From Rhynchonema sp. JSB1_4 (lineage: Eukaryota; Nematoda; Chromadorea; Monhysterida; Xyalidae), in contig JASAMV010008409.1 in NCBI GenBank assembly GCA_030248065.1, positions 1-64,000 on the forward strand: a DNA stretch of 64,000 bases, written 5' to 3'. Shown here in pieces: positions 50,245 to 62,461 of this stretch. The notes under the pieces were generated by a model that saw only the letters and a program-made list of their open reading frames with translations, did no database searches and was not told where the DNA came from. The first letter of the stretch is position 1. Every line of letters begins with the position of its first letter. The translations under genes were made by a program, and so were the position numbers.

Positions 50245-50343
50245 TGGAAGCCTAAGCCTAAGCCTAGGCCGAAGCGTAGGCCTAAGCCTAAGCCTAAGCC
50301 CAATCACAAGCCTAAGCCTAAGCCTGAGCCTAAACCCGAGCTA
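50245..50343 (-). repeat. Degenerate TTAGGC array
   Basis: Many GCCTAA units (TTAGGC on the minus strand) with variants (GGCCGAAGCG, GCCTGAGCC, CCCAATCACAAGCC). TTAGGC is the telomere repeat of most nematodes; here it is internal and decayed. Confidence 0.75.
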
Positions 50344-52959
50344 GTTGAAAATACGCGCGACCAGGTCAAAACGCGCGACGATGTCCCCGGACCCTCTGGA
50401 AGTCAACGCAGGGAGACCAAGTCAGCCCTAAACGAGCGCCATGAAGTATTGAGACCTTGCGTCTGCATTGATGACCAACGTTGAGGATGTGCGTTGACCT
50501 CATTGGTATAAGCCCACTATCCAACGACAGAAGAGCTGAAGCATCTGGGCCAAATATACGCTAAATATTCTGCCCATTTAAGATCCTTAATGTCATTTAA
50601 CCACACGTGTGTGGTCTTGAAGGCCGCCAAGAGCAAAATCTGCAGGTTACTCTTTGAATATATGCGACCACCATGTATACTCTATGTCTATGTCTACTTT
50701 GTCTATGTGTAGGCACCCATACAAAGTGCACTTACAGTGTGGCCCAGACTTCAACATGCTTTTCCAGAATCGTTCCCTGCGTTAGTTCAATGTTGTCGGC
50801 ATAACCCAATTGTCTCACCACGCGTTCGGCTCAATGACGTTTCATCTACGCGTGCCTATTGTATGCAGTTCGTGATGTTCAATCTATACTACGAAAACAG
50901 GAAGACGTATGTATGTCTGTCTGTCTGTGGCCCCCTCCCTCGGATGTGCGGAGGGGTCGATTTTCACGGGTGGCTTTGGGTATGCTAACGGGTCTTCTGG
51001 GGGGGGGTGGTGGCACGGCACGGGCGCGGCGCTGTAGCCGGGCCGTAGGCACGGGTCCCATCTAGTATATATGTAGCTATTCTCGAAACTTAGGTGCTCA
51101 ATTTATATATTAGGTTAGGTAATAAATTGCATTGGAACCGCGACATAAAGCCAAAGCCCAGGAACCACATGGCATGAGGAAAGGAAAGAGTTGCATCGGA
51201 ATATATGTTCATACGCGCGCAACAAATACTCTAACTTGTGCAATTTTGTGAGCTGCGGAATCAAAGTAATTTCCGGTGAGCAGCTGAGGATGAAAAAAGC
51301 AAGTATCATGTGATATATTTATTCCTAACAGCATGCCAATGCACTGCAAAAAGACAGAAACTTTTCGCAGCAAGCATGGAAAGTCTATCCCGTGTATCAA
51401 AGCACGGCGCATGCATCCCATTATTTTGGGATTCCTCTCTCTCTCTCTGTCTCTCTCTTAGACCACCTACATACGTATGTGACGTCATAACACCTTGGTT
51501 GTGAGGCGCTATAAGGTTACTATTGCTCCCGTATCAAGTTACTCAACAGATCTGACAACTTTGGGCTGTAACTTAACCAGCCATAAACCTTTTGACTCAG
51601 TTTCTGTGCCTGTTGAACTTGGCTAGAATGCCAGCTAATTCTATCGTAGTCTAATCTCGTGCTAACGCAACTGCATTGCAACGGTGTTCAATGTAGAGGA
51701 TTTGCAATGCGCGTGGTTTGCGTGCATACATTGCAAACTAAGCGCGATGCAGCCACGAAATAGTATGCACATGCGTAGACTACACTGGAATAAGCCAGGT
51801 ACACAAACGGCAAAAAGTAGATTTCGTTTCAATTGCGTTCCGCTTTGAAGAGTTGCCTCTATATCATGTCCTGTACCTTTGCGTTGAAACGGTCACCGCC
51901 TGCTTTTTGGTTCCTCCTCATGTCACTTGGCAACACACCAGCAGAATTGTTCCGGCAGAAAAATTGTTATGGGCACCTGTACTATCTTTGCAAAAAAAAT
52001 TCAAAGCTAAATACGGTCCTTTTCTTATTACTGTGTGAAGAAACTAACAACGCCCTGCCCGACCAAGTAACTGTGTTCTGGAAACTTTAACTTGCAACAA
52101 ACACATTGGAACAAAAGCGTATGGTGGAGAATGCCAGCATGTCACCTAACGTGTATCAAAGCTACCTGTCCGTTTAAAGGCACGGTCCATAGTCTCAAGG
52201 TTTCCAAATTAAACTGATAAGTGAAATAAATCGCTTGAAATTATGCATTTTGTTGTGCTTGTTGCTCAGATTGGCAGCAAATGTTTTTGCTTTGAATTTT
52301 CAGAAACATGAAGAGACTCGCTCTCAGACATATGTATAATGTAGGGTCGGACAAGTTTGACACTGAACTCAAAGTTTTTACAAATCTGTGAAATAACCGC
52401 ACACATTTCATTTTCGGTCCTCCGCTCGTTTAGGTTACTGCTCCGACCGATGGATGGAAATTTTACGACAGCTCGCGCGCAAACTAGCCACGGCAGCAGG
52501 TCATTATGGTGGGGTACACCTTCAGTCTCTTTGTTCTTCAAGTGTCCGGGCTTGGAACAATCTGGTCAAAGAGCAGTTGCGAAAACTTTTTCCCCTGAAT
52601 TAAGCTTGAAGATCTGTCCAGTTCCAGTGGGCTGCGTACAATAGAGATTTTGCATATGTTTTTGGATGCGTATTTCGTGAGTTTCTGATGCCCCTAAATT
52701 TTAACAACAATACACACTGTTGTGGACTGATCGTGTTACAAACATTTTTGCAAGCTTTATAACTTTTCGCAAACCCTGTGGTGCGCACTGTAAGAAGAGA
52801 CTCAGGAAAGACATACAAATCTGGCAACAAACCCATAAAACAGCGCCGCGGCTACAAATTTGCTGTCACGTCAATTATGGCTCAATTGGCAGAGCTGCAT
52901 AAACTGGTCTTACAATGCAGTGATGTGTGGTCTTTAGGTCTTATGTGGTTTGGTGTGAG

Positions 52960-53719
52960 CAGGGTTGGATTAAAAAATTTTTTTATTATCGAACTTTTTT
53001 TTTAACTTTTTTGAATTTTTAAAAATTTTTTTTTTTAAGATTTACTTTTTTTTATTCCGGACCACAAAAATTTCGGTTCTCAACGTGAAAAATTGTCGAA
53101 AATTTTTGTAAGTATATTTGATTGCACTTGAGAATATAGGAATAGTTGACACCGACCAGTTGTGTTCACAAACGGGCAGTGGCGAGGTTATATTTTTTAC
53201 AATGAGCCAAATAACGTGACAATTCGCGTTGGGGATAGCCTGTCCACCATATGTACCAACATCTGTAGATTGTAGTATAAAAAGTGAAGGGAAAGTGAAG
53301 TCACGGGAAAGGTAAATGATTGGCACATTTTTTAAGCAAAGTTACATGAAAACAGCTGCATAACCCGCGGTGTTGGAACGATAATTTTGGACTTCAAGTA
53401 GATTTGACTTCCTGGAATAACTGAATGCGCACATAATGACGGCTGCTTAGGTTGCTTAGCAGAGCCAATGACTGTCTAACGTTGTAATGACATTGTACCG
53501 ATGCGAAATACAAGCGCCGCAGGCGATTTTTTGAGAAAAAAACAAGCAGAAACCTGCATTTTCACCACAAAAATGGGGAAATAATAAAAAAAGTTGTGAA
53601 ATAATAAAAAAAGTGAACTTACTTTTCTAATTTTTAAAAACCGAAAAAGTGGCGAACTTTTTTTTTAAAAAAAAATTTTTTTTACAAAAAAATTTTTACT
53701 TTTTTTTAACCCAACCCTG
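52960..53719. mobile_element. hAT-like MITE, TSD GGTGTGAG
   Basis: Ends CAGGGTTGGATTAAAAA and CCCAACCCTG; exact duplication GGTGTGAG at 52952-52959 and 53720-53727. 760 bp, noncoding. Confidence 0.87.
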
Positions 53720-53800
53720 GGTGTGAGTGTTTTAGACTTTGCGGTTTCTGGGGTTTCGGCCCTGTGCATTTCGCTGCAAACAGGTTACAACTGTCAGTCT

Positions 53801-53943
53801 TAAGGCCAAACTATACTTCGTTCTCTCAGAGAACAAAGAACAAATTCTCGCGCGCTGATTGGCTGTTCAACATACGTGGACCAATCAGCGCGCGAGAATT
53901 TGTTGTTTGTTCTCTGAGAGAACGAAGTATAGTTAGGCCTTTA
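53801..53943. mobile_element. Palindromic MITE with CAATCAGCGCGCG core, copy 2
   Basis: TAAGGCCAAACTATACTTCG on the left and its inverse CGAAGTATAGTTAGGCCTTTA on the right; inner arms GAGAACAAA/TTTGTTCTC and CGCGCGCTGATTGG/CCAATCAGCGCGCG. Confidence 0.8.
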
Positions 53944-54441
53944 CGGTGAGTCCTCCGTGGCTGTTTGCCTGTTTTTGGACACTTGTCTCAAGTGTAAAAG
54001 GGGAAACACTGTTTATGTGCCGCAACTTTCATTCAAAATCTTTCGTTCTGTGCTTTTTTCCAAAATCACCATAAATCTTGCTCTTGGGATCTGTTGTTCA
54101 AGGGCGATTTTTGATGAATATGTACCAAACTCAACTCAAGAAGTAACTGCCCTTCGATTCCAGTGCATAATTGTATGATAATAGTGGCCACATTTTTAAA
54201 CAGCCGTCACTTTTGACAATAAGGTCTTCTTCAGTCCAGTGGCCTTATTTTTCACAATTTGGTGATTCATAATTATGCCAGAAATGGACTGTGAAAGAAA
54301 GGTGCGCTTGTTTCTCAGCCAGTTGCTTATCCGCTGTGTGCTAAACATATACTTCAAAAGTGTAGCCTAACTCATTCCGGCTCTGCGCTCATCCGCCCAA
54401 ATTTTATTTCAGGTACAATAAACCCAGAAAACACTCTCATT

Positions 54442-54810
54442 ATGGCTGCAAATGGGGATGGTGACCCCAATTCCGTCCAAAGCGAACCCTCAAATCGTCT
54501 AATCTGGCCGACGCCTGAGCCAGACCCGATTTCAGACCAGGACAGTTTGGATTATTTCGACCACGACCCGAACCATCCGGGCCATCTCGGCTTGGGCAAG
54601 AACTTCGAAGCGATCATGGTGGGAGTCGCCGGATTCCTAATCGGAATGTTGATTCTGTTTCTGTGCTGTTTCATCATTACGAAATGCTACATTTACTACA
54701 AAGTCCGACAGACCAGACTCAAATTAAAACGCGACGGTCGGCTCGACAGTGACGACTTTTCGGACGCCGTGTTGAGGGGCGAAATGAATTTCGACGCGAC
54801 CGGAAGATGA
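54442..54810 (+). CDS. Small single-pass membrane protein, unknown function
   Basis: Uninterrupted 122-residue ORF with an ATG at 54442 and stop TGA at 54808-54810. Residues 1-55 are acidic and Pro-rich (WPTPEPDPISDQDSLDYFDH). A strong hydrophobic segment follows at about 59-80 (IMVGVAGFLIGMLILFLCCF), then a basic cytoplasmic-type stretch (YYKVRQTRLKLKRDGR) and an acidic end. No signal peptide, so type Ib or type III topology is likely. An acceptor-like TTTATTTCAG ends at 54412, 30 nt before the ATG, fitting a trans-splice site or 5'UTR intron. The composition change across the membrane segment and lack of stops argue for a real gene. Not recognised as a known family. Confidence 0.6.
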   Translation: MAANGDGDPNSVQSEPSNRLIWPTPEPDPISDQDSLDYFDHDPNHPGHLGLGKNFEAIMVGVAGFLIGMLILFLCCFIITKCYIYYKVRQTRLKLKRDGRLDSDDFSDAVLRGEMNFDATGR

Positions 54811-55267
54811 CGCATTGAATATAATATAATTATCATGATTTGAACACTTTTTGACTGTTTTTTTTGTGTTGTGATACTGCATTTGGATGAATTCTGAGGT
54901 CTTTTTGATTTGTTTGCGAGTGATCAAACAGCTTTCCACATTTACGGGAGTCAAAGCAATGTCGAATTTTTGTAATAATGGACAATCAGCTCACAGTGTA
55001 CAAAGTTTTGGTTAATTAACAGCGATTTAAATGGATATGAATCATTTGTGTCACAAGACCCTTGACAATTTCCAGCACAGTGTGTGAACGATGTATGAAT
55101 ATATTTTGGCGTTACTCTCTCGAAACAACATAAGCGAAATTTTCCTTTAAAATTAGCCTTGGACTCGACCGTTTCGAAAATGCGGCCCAAATCGCACGCG
55201 GCCGATCGAATAAGGGGCGCCTGAAGTAGGAAGGTGAACACGAATACGATTACTCGATGCTTGGTGT

Positions 55268-55378
55268 GATATCAAAGTTCGTTATCGGGTTAGTGTGGTC
55301 TTGTTTGTGGATCGAGTCGAATAACTTGCAAATGCAAAGACCAAAACAAGACCCGAATACGAACTTTGATACCGAATA
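55268..55378. repeat. Short palindromic repeat
   Basis: ATATCAAAGTTCGTTATCGGGTT and, inverted, AACCCGATTACG-like sequence at AAGACCCGAATACGAACTTTGATACC. About 110 bp, folds back on itself. Confidence 0.55.
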
Positions 55379-55916
55379 AGGATCACAGGCTACAGTCGGC
55401 CAACAAACGCCCGTCGAACGCACGTGCCATATGGAATGTCCTGAAGCAGAAAGGGAATTGACTTTCTGACTGTTGAAACATCACAAAAAAAATTACGTTG
55501 TTGTGTGCGTTTTTCGCTGCTCACGCTGTCGTGCAAGCTTTGTTGTGCAGATGGGTCGGGCAGACGTGGAGGAGGTTTTGCGTTCACACGCCAAAAAGAA
55601 AAGGCTTCGTTTCTGCCGTGCGTCTTGTTTTCTCTGATTAAAATGCTCGATCGCCGGCCGTTGTCTCCGTCTCACCCCATACCGCACCGTCATCTTGAGC
55701 CAGACTTTTCGTTTTCGTCACAGTTCCAGAAATTCACCACACCGTAAACCCGTTAACACATGCCACGCAACATGTTGTCATACCGTAACCGTCACCGGTA
55801 TATACAGTAGCTTCCGTCATTCGTATAATGATATCGGCGTGTTTCGCATTCAATAATACATCACAAAACAAAACCAAAACGAATTGCTGCAATCCGCACA
55901 ATCTCATCGAGTCGCA

Positions 55917-58642
55917 ATGCTCTCCATCTACGCCATCGCTGTGATGCTGCTGATGATTGGTGTCAATGCTGAACCGAGAGGTAGAAATAATTTTAAAGTT
56001 TATGAACACTCTATGCGGGACAATCGCGAAAATATAACTTTCATGTAAGATTTCGATGACATCTTTCGATCGATGAGCAAAAAGTGCAGAAACGCCGTGA
56101 GCGCGTGCAGAAAGGAGCGTGCCCCCACGGATTGTGGGAATTTCTGCGCCTGCTTGGTGGTAAGGTTGCCGCAGGTTTCCGTTTGATGCCCCCCGCAACA
56201 TTTACACATCGCAGTGCCCATCGGGGCACAAACAGCTGTATATGTATGTTTTATCACAAACGATAGCCATATTTTCAGGACTACCGACCAACTGCGTGTC
56301 AACCGCCTGACTTTGCGTTCAAAACACGTGAGTTTCAGGGTGGTACTCACTGGGAAGAATGTGTGGTTTTACCACACATTTTTTCTTGGTTTTTCATGAA
56401 AAAATGTGTGGAGTGCTGCACCTACACATTAAGTGTGGTTATCATGAAAAAATGTGTGGTTTTTAACACGTGGGGTATAGCAGCCCAATACCACACATTA
56501 TGTGTGGTGTTTACGCCCACGCTCTTGCCCCACACATTAATGTGTGGTTTTCATACTTGGCAAATTTTGGTTCCGAATGCACTTTTATTCGATTTAATAG
56601 AAATAAACTGATTCCACTCAAGCGCAGTTACACAACTGAAGTAAGATGTATAAGTTTCGATGCTATTTCTGAGGGACTTATGCTACAACAATGTATATTT
56701 GATGAAAAGAACTAAACCTAAGGTTAATGCGCACAGTAAAAGTTAAGGGCAGATTCATAACAGATCAGATGAAGCATATGATGAAAATGCAATGTGCCGA
56801 AAATTTACCCACAGAATAAAAATTTTGAACACTTTAGTAAATGAAGTACAATTATGCGTTCTTCAAATTCCTAAGCGCTGAGTGTTTGTTGATTGTGAGT
56901 AATTTGAGTTCATCCCCAGCAGTCGGGCCGCGTAGGTACTAGCTCACCTGAAAAATATGAACAAAGTAAATATGAGCAGCAAAAAATTTTCGACGTATCG
57001 AACATATCAAAACATGCAGTATGGTGGAACGATAATCAAACACCCACCGGGAGCTCTGTCAACGTCACGTCAGTTGAGGTCAGTTTTCTGATTCGTCACG
57101 AATCCCGGTAGTCGAACGATGCGCAGCCACCTGTGACAGATTTTGATTTTCATAAATTGCACAACACTATCGACAATTAAAGGTAAACAGCCTATCGGCG
57201 AATCTGAGTGAATTTAAAACTCAACTGACCTTCACAACGTTCGTTTGTGAAATTTCTTCAGAGCGGTCGATTTAGTTATTGATGAAGATGCAAATATCAT
57301 AGCTGATATGCTTTTGCGGCAATTGATTCAGTAGATTATGGTAACAAAGCATAAATATGTCTGAACTTCTTAATCTGTAAATGAAGACTGAAGGGCTTAA
57401 ATGTTTCACGGCGAATTTCCCGCTAGAACATGAATACCACACATTAATGTGTGTTTCATCACACATTAATGTGTGGTTTTTACACATTAATGTGTGGAAA
57501 TCCCCAAAAGCACACATCTTTTCTTCAAAAACCACAGTTTATGTGTGGTATTGCAAAACCACACGTCGATGTGTGGTCTCAAAACCACACATTCTTCCCA
57601 GTGAGTATTCACGAAAGAGTGGAGTGTGAAGAGTTGAGTGGAAAGTTGGATGGAAACTTCAGTGGAAAGCTCAGTGGGATGGATACGGTAGCGTTGAAAC
57701 ATCGCACACGTTGTGGCGTGACGTGTGTGTTTGTGTGTTGGCAAAATGTATTCGTGCGTGTTGAACAATGATACACGCGCGCCTGTGTTGTGCAAACCCA
57801 GTTTGGTCGGGTGTATGTGGCGTTTTCAATGTTTTTACGCGGCATAAAATGGGAACGCGAGCGTTCCACCGAAGTTTCCACTTAACTTTCCACTCAACTC
57901 TCCCCACTGCACCGTTTCGTGACCGTCAGCGTGCTCAGAAAGCAATGTGTTGCTTCTTCACTCTTCTCCATTCTTCTCCATGACTTCCTGCACACCAGCG
58001 TAGCATAACAACAAAAATGGTGGGCTTCTTTTCAGGCAGTGCTTGCACGAAATCGTGCCGTGACGGCCTGCAGCGCAAAATGAATCGCAAAAACCCCAAA
58101 GGTCTCTTTCATTTTGTATCTTTAGCAGCATTGTGACCGATGCAATCGTCTTTATGGTGACATAATCGAGGCGGGCTGTTTTCGGTCACTGCAAAGAATG
58201 CTGTACAACGTAGAGAGTAATTTCTTGGGCATACAGTACCAGGTCCAAATCAGCAGATTGAATGGACAAACTGTCGGTGACAATAACGTGGGACAATATG
58301 CACTGTTGTGTGGCCTTGAAATAGTTTCTGTTGCTCCAGGGCCCCCTATCGACCGACATGAGCTGCAACGGAAGTGCTTTATGCATGCCCTGCGCTGCAA
58401 AGCTGATCACGCCGGCGTCGCGAAATGCGGGGACTGGTGCGGTTGCATGGTAATTGTTTTCTTGTTTTCAATTTTTTATTTTTTTTGTTTTTTTTGGTTG
58501 CTCGATTAATATTTTTATGGCATAAAAGTACAATCTATGACATTCAAAAATTTGTTCGTGAATGTTCAATTTTTAGAACCCGATGATCAAAAAATGCCAA
58601 ACTCTCACCGCAAATACTTGGTTCAAAAATATGGGTCGGTGA
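55917..58642 (+). CDS. Secreted eight-cysteine peptide, four exons, unknown family
   Basis: Exons 55917-55980, 58036-58101, 58340-58449, 58577-58642 (TGA); phases 1, 1, 0 all agree (306 nt, 101 residues). Exon 1 encodes a textbook signal peptide (MLSIYAIAVMLLMIGVNA, cleavage expected after VNA). The mature part is basic and carries eight cysteines: SACTKSCRDG, KCFMHALRC, AKCGDWCGCM, IKKCQ, consistent with four disulfides. Acceptors TTTTCAG, GCTCCAG and TTTTTAG are good; donors GTAGAA and GTAATT are fair and GTCTCT (58102) is weak. Intron 1 (2055 bp) is largely two foldback elements. The cysteine spacing does not match a family I can name. Could be a peptide hormone, antimicrobial peptide or other extracellular small protein; no function is assigned. 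Confidence 0.55.
56346..57605. mobile_element. TA-flanked foldback transposon with perfect terminal repeats
   Basis: Ends CTCACTGGGAAGAATGTGTGGTTTT and its exact inverse, flanked on both sides by TA (56344-56345, 57606-57607). Subterminal zones (56346-56560 and 57430-57600) are filled with CCACACATTAATGTGTGG palindromes. The 800-bp middle has no recognisable ORF. Confidence 0.85.
57607..57925. mobile_element. Foldback element with GAGTGGAAAGTTG arms, copy 2
   Basis: Left arm TTCACGAAAGAGTGGAG, GTTGAGTGGAAAGTTGGATGG; right arm TTTCCACTTAACTTTCCACTC ... GTTTCGTGA. It abuts the foldback element 56346-57605 and lies in intron 1 of the secreted peptide gene. Confidence 0.7.
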
Positions 58643-58812
58643 TCTATCTGAAACCATCATAATCATGTAAATGTCTATTTTCAAATTTTATCGTGGCCAA
58701 GTGTACTGCCCATTTCAGACAAAAAGGACGTGTGTCTGAAAAAGTGCGCAATGTGGGATATCTTTACCTAATTCCAAGTGAAAAACAGACAAGAGGAAAA
58801 CGGACTTACGGT

Positions 58813-59288
58813 CAGGGTTGGGCAAAAAACGTTTTTTTTCAAAAAATCGTTTTTTTTAAAACGCCCAGATGACCAAAATATGCCCCCAAAAAAATTGGAA
58901 AACGCTCATGTTGGGAAGAAAACGTGGTTAAATTAAGTAATTCTATGTGTTCTGAGGCAAAATAAACGGGTTTCAACCCTTTTCTAGCGAGTTTCTAAGA
59001 TCCCATATCAGACCCGCATCGTGGGACCACCTTTGGCCGGGGTCATCACTGAAAGTCAAACTCCGTATATCGACGTATCTCGACAAAGTAAAATTTGGTC
59101 GAAAATTTTTTGAAAAAAATGGGACAAAAAATTGATTTTCCTTGATAATCAGGGTACTTTCCCTGAAAAATCAGGGAAAATCAAGGAAATTCAGGATTTA
59201 AAAAAAAACGAAAAACGACCCAGGCGTTTTTTTTTTAAAAACGTCGTTTTTTAAGAAAAAACGCAGTCTTTTTTTTTGCCCAACCCTG
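58813..59288. mobile_element. hAT-like MITE, TSD CTTACGGT
   Basis: Ends CAGGGTTGGGCAAAAAACG and GCCCAACCCTG; exact duplication CTTACGGT at 58805-58812 and 59289-59296. Nearly base-for-base the same as 15242-15715. Confidence 0.88.
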
Positions 59289-61445
59289 CTTACGGTATTG
59301 ACTGATTAGACCTATATGAGCTATGTAATGTTGATCTGATAAGCAAGCAAGCTTTAGTTTCTGAACGGATAAAATTCTATTTATTGAGTATGATATCACA
59401 ACTTTTTTCTGCCTTCTCCTCCGAACCATACCTTGAAGCTACCTATTTCGGAAATCTCCTGTGATGCGACAGTAAAAACGAAAAGAACGTGCGTGTTTGT
59501 TTTTTATTCATTAACTGATGTAATTTTGGGTGGTTCCGCGGGATATGTATACGAGTAGAAAAAATACTGATCACTCACAACAAATTATTGAATCAACTAT
59601 TGTCATACTTCCCCCGTTCCCAGTAACAGCAATCGAGTCAACAAAGTATGTCAGCAAACTTCGTCAGTGAAAGAGATTAATGCACGTAAATTTTCATTTT
59701 TTTTCATTTTGTACGTGTCTGTGCCAGTGTGCACTTAGCTTTGAAATGTATTTCTCCCGATCTAGCCCTCACCCACCCCCACTTAACTTTGGGCTTTTCC
59801 TAAGGGTCTTGGTTCTGGGCTCCAAGCCGAAGCTTAGAAAGTGGCATAACATTAAAGTAAGAAATCGCGGGAAAAAGATGATGTCTCTGATGAAAATTGT
59901 TATAGTTGAAAAGTTAAGTATTATTCTCTTTCGTTGGGCTTTCCCTCGTCAGCAGAAACATGTCAGCAAAACCTATGGATAAGTGTAAAAGCTGGCAGTT
60001 TTCTGACAAAGTTTGCTGACGCGTCAATTACGGGTGAAAAGTTCAGTTGTGCAACCCTTCTATTTTAACCGACGTCAAACGACACGCCAAAATATATGTA
60101 GTTTGTTTGCGTGCTGACATAAGAGAAACTTGTTTACGATTGTTATTGCTGTTTTTTTTTGGCAAGAATTCTCGCGCCCCAGCCGTATATTTCATTTCGC
60201 GAGTTGAGTAGGTGTATCAAGTTCGATGGTACAACAGACAGAGCAGGGTCTGCCAACGAAACTCAGGTTCAAAAATAGACATATGTGCGCACATCGGCAC
60301 GTTAGATGTTTTTGAGGACTGTTTTACTTAACCTCATTTGACATTTAAAAAATACATACGTACCCAACGCACAAAGCTTTAACGAAAATATACTGTAAGT
60401 ACGTGAGAGTCACACTGAAACCGAAACCCCCGAACAGCTATAGTTGACTGGCAGCTCTAATTTTACGTCAACTCAAATGAATTCGACTCGAAAACACTTG
60501 CCTCACACCACGAAAACGCTCTTATTTGTTCGTGTCCTGAAAGAACTAACGGAAATCACCCACGCACAAAGTCCAGACCGCTTTTCGTTTCATTAGCTGA
60601 ACGAAAATACGTTCTTTGTTTTTATATCTGGCTTTTGCACAAAAAAGTGGCTTACATTCATGTCGTCAACATCCATCATCAACTCTCGTGGTCAACTCCT
60701 GGTGCCATGGTATGTAGGTAAAGGCTAAAACCAGCTCCGAAATCGGGTTCGTGTTGGCGTAGATTGCCTTTACGTACACATAAATGTATGTTTCAGGCGC
60801 TCATTCAGGGGTTGGTTGTTGGCAACCAGAGCTGTCGATTTGCGCTCACGACTAACCAATTTGGCCAAAAAGTCATCACATTATCGGAGTGCTTGTTATA
60901 ATTATGTTCTTGGGCATCAGGGTTGGAAAAATCAAAAAAAGACCATCAAAAAAATTCTTTAGAGAAAAATATATTTTAAAAGGTCAGAGAATCCATGAAA
61001 ATTAGCCAAACGTGGCGAAAACGCCAAAAATGAGTTGAATTGAGAAAAGAAAGTTTTGTGACTTGGCCTGGGAACATCACCTTAATGAATGATGTTTTCG
61101 TAATATCGGAGCGAATGTGAAATAATGGCTCTTGCTTGTGTACGAGACACTCTAGGCATTTATGCAGCTGAGGATAGAATCTCTAAAATAAATTTTCAGC
61201 ATTTTTCAGGAAACCTTTTTATATATTAAAAAAATTTGTCCAAACCTGACTTGGATCACCCACAGGGCACCAGAATTTTTTCTTCAACCCGACGTCCTGC
61301 ACTGTAGGTTAGCGAAGCCAATCCCCGCGCCCACAACATGACAATCCCAGTGCTTTTTAACCAGCTGAATCCCAGACTTTTTATGAGCTTAAAGTCGATA
61401 TAATTATTTTTGCAGAAACCAAAAAGTCTGGAAATTCAACAAAAC
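59289..61445. other. Spacer with no supported gene
   Basis: A degenerate hAT-like element at 60918-61248 and a Lys-rich plus frame (59725-59982) without start or splice support. Nothing else recognised. Confidence 0.45.
60918..61248. mobile_element. Degenerate hAT-like MITE
   Basis: Starts CAGGGTTGGAAAAATC and ends TTGTCCAAACCTG. The flanks do not match well (TTGGGCAT and ACTTGGAT), so this is an older or rearranged copy. Confidence 0.5.
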
Positions 61446-62284
61446 ATGATGAGGATCAACGCACTCTTAGCCATAAATTTGCTGGTGGTGCTGCAGTTGC
61501 AGTCGAAATGCGCACTGGCGTACGAGGGTGTCATTTTTGAAAACGAAGGTAAACGCACCGTAAGTGTATGTAGGTATAATTACACCCAGCATTATTTACA
61601 TAGCTACATATGTATATGTATAGTCCGTCCACCAGCTCATGGCACTTTGTGTTGCTGCTGGCTAGTTTGTTCCCTTCCTCCACGTTCTAATGAAAGAGAA
61701 ATTGAGCGTGACCGATTTTGCAAAAAAAACTAAAAAATAATAAACTGTGTCGAAAAAGATTGATTTCCATCAAATTTAAAATTAAATTAAATTAAAATCG
61801 ATAAAACACGTCGAACCACAATTTAGAAGCAAAAATAATTTTTTTTCGGAAACTCAATTTCTCTTTCATTAGAACGTGGAGGAAGGGAACAAACCAGCCA
61901 GCCGCCTCACAAAGTGACATGAGCTGATGGACGGACTATACTTGTAGCGCTTGTTTGACAAGGTGCTAAATAGAAGCAGCTGGTGTGTCTTTTTATGACC
62001 ACGTGCACATCTGGTGCATTCACGCTGACGATGACCTGGTGCACCGTCCGTCTGTGAAAGCCGGTTGGAAACAGGCAGTCAAAAGCACGCAGCGCATACT
62101 CAACGTCGTAGGAAACATTTGTGATTCACACACGTTTCCAAATAAGTTGTTTCCAGATGCCATGACACCTGATCGGATCAATCGGCTCGGACTGTTGCCA
62201 GTCTACTCCCCGCGTCGAAACATTCGTGTTGAGTACAACTTCGACCCGTACGCCGATTACAGACGGGAAAGGGACGAAAAATAG
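61446..62284 (+). CDS. Secreted protein of about 135 residues, unknown function
   Basis: Exon 1 61446-61548 and exon 2 61980-62284 (TAG) join in phase 1. Two ATGs in a row start a signal peptide (MMRINALLAINLLVVLQLQS, cleavage near CALA|YE). The mature chain continues GVIFENEAGVSFYDHVHIWC, then a Trp/Lys segment (KAGWKQAVKSTQRILN), VVGNICDSHTFPNKLFPD and an acidic/basic tail (YNFDPYADYRRERDEK). Two or three cysteines only. Acceptor-like TTATTTTTGCAG ends at 61415, 30 nt before the ATG. The intron holds a complete foldback element (61619-61940). Not recognised; the open frame, signal peptide and consistent splice phase support a gene. Confidence 0.58.
61619..61940. mobile_element. Foldback element in the intron of the 61446 gene
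   Basis: ATAGTCCGTCCACCAGCTCATG and inverse CATGAGCTGATGGACGGACTAT; inner arms AACAAAC-type CTTCCTCCACGTTCTAATGAAAG and CTTTCATTAGAACGTGGAGG. Loop is A/T-rich. Confidence 0.8.
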
Positions 62285-62461
62285 AGCCTGATGACGTCAT
62301 AATCTTCATGATGAGGGGAGGACTGCATATGTATGTAAATATGTATTTGTCGTATTTGTGCAAAACCAAGCTTGGCGCCAGCGCTTTCATTTTTGCAATG
62401 TGATTATTTTTGATAATAATCTTGGTGATCGGATTTGATCGGTCTTTCCTCAAAACCGATT

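Larger units (their letters stand above)
42238..54441. other. Repeat-rich region downstream of the channel gene
   Basis: Contains the hAT element (42950-44150), three TTGGTCGC-type elements, foldback 46912, hAT-like elements at 48188 and 52960, a TTAGGC array (50245) and a palindromic MITE (53801). Between 44160 and 46600, and between 48890 and 52950, I see no exon with convincing splice sites or family similarity. Confidence 0.5.
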
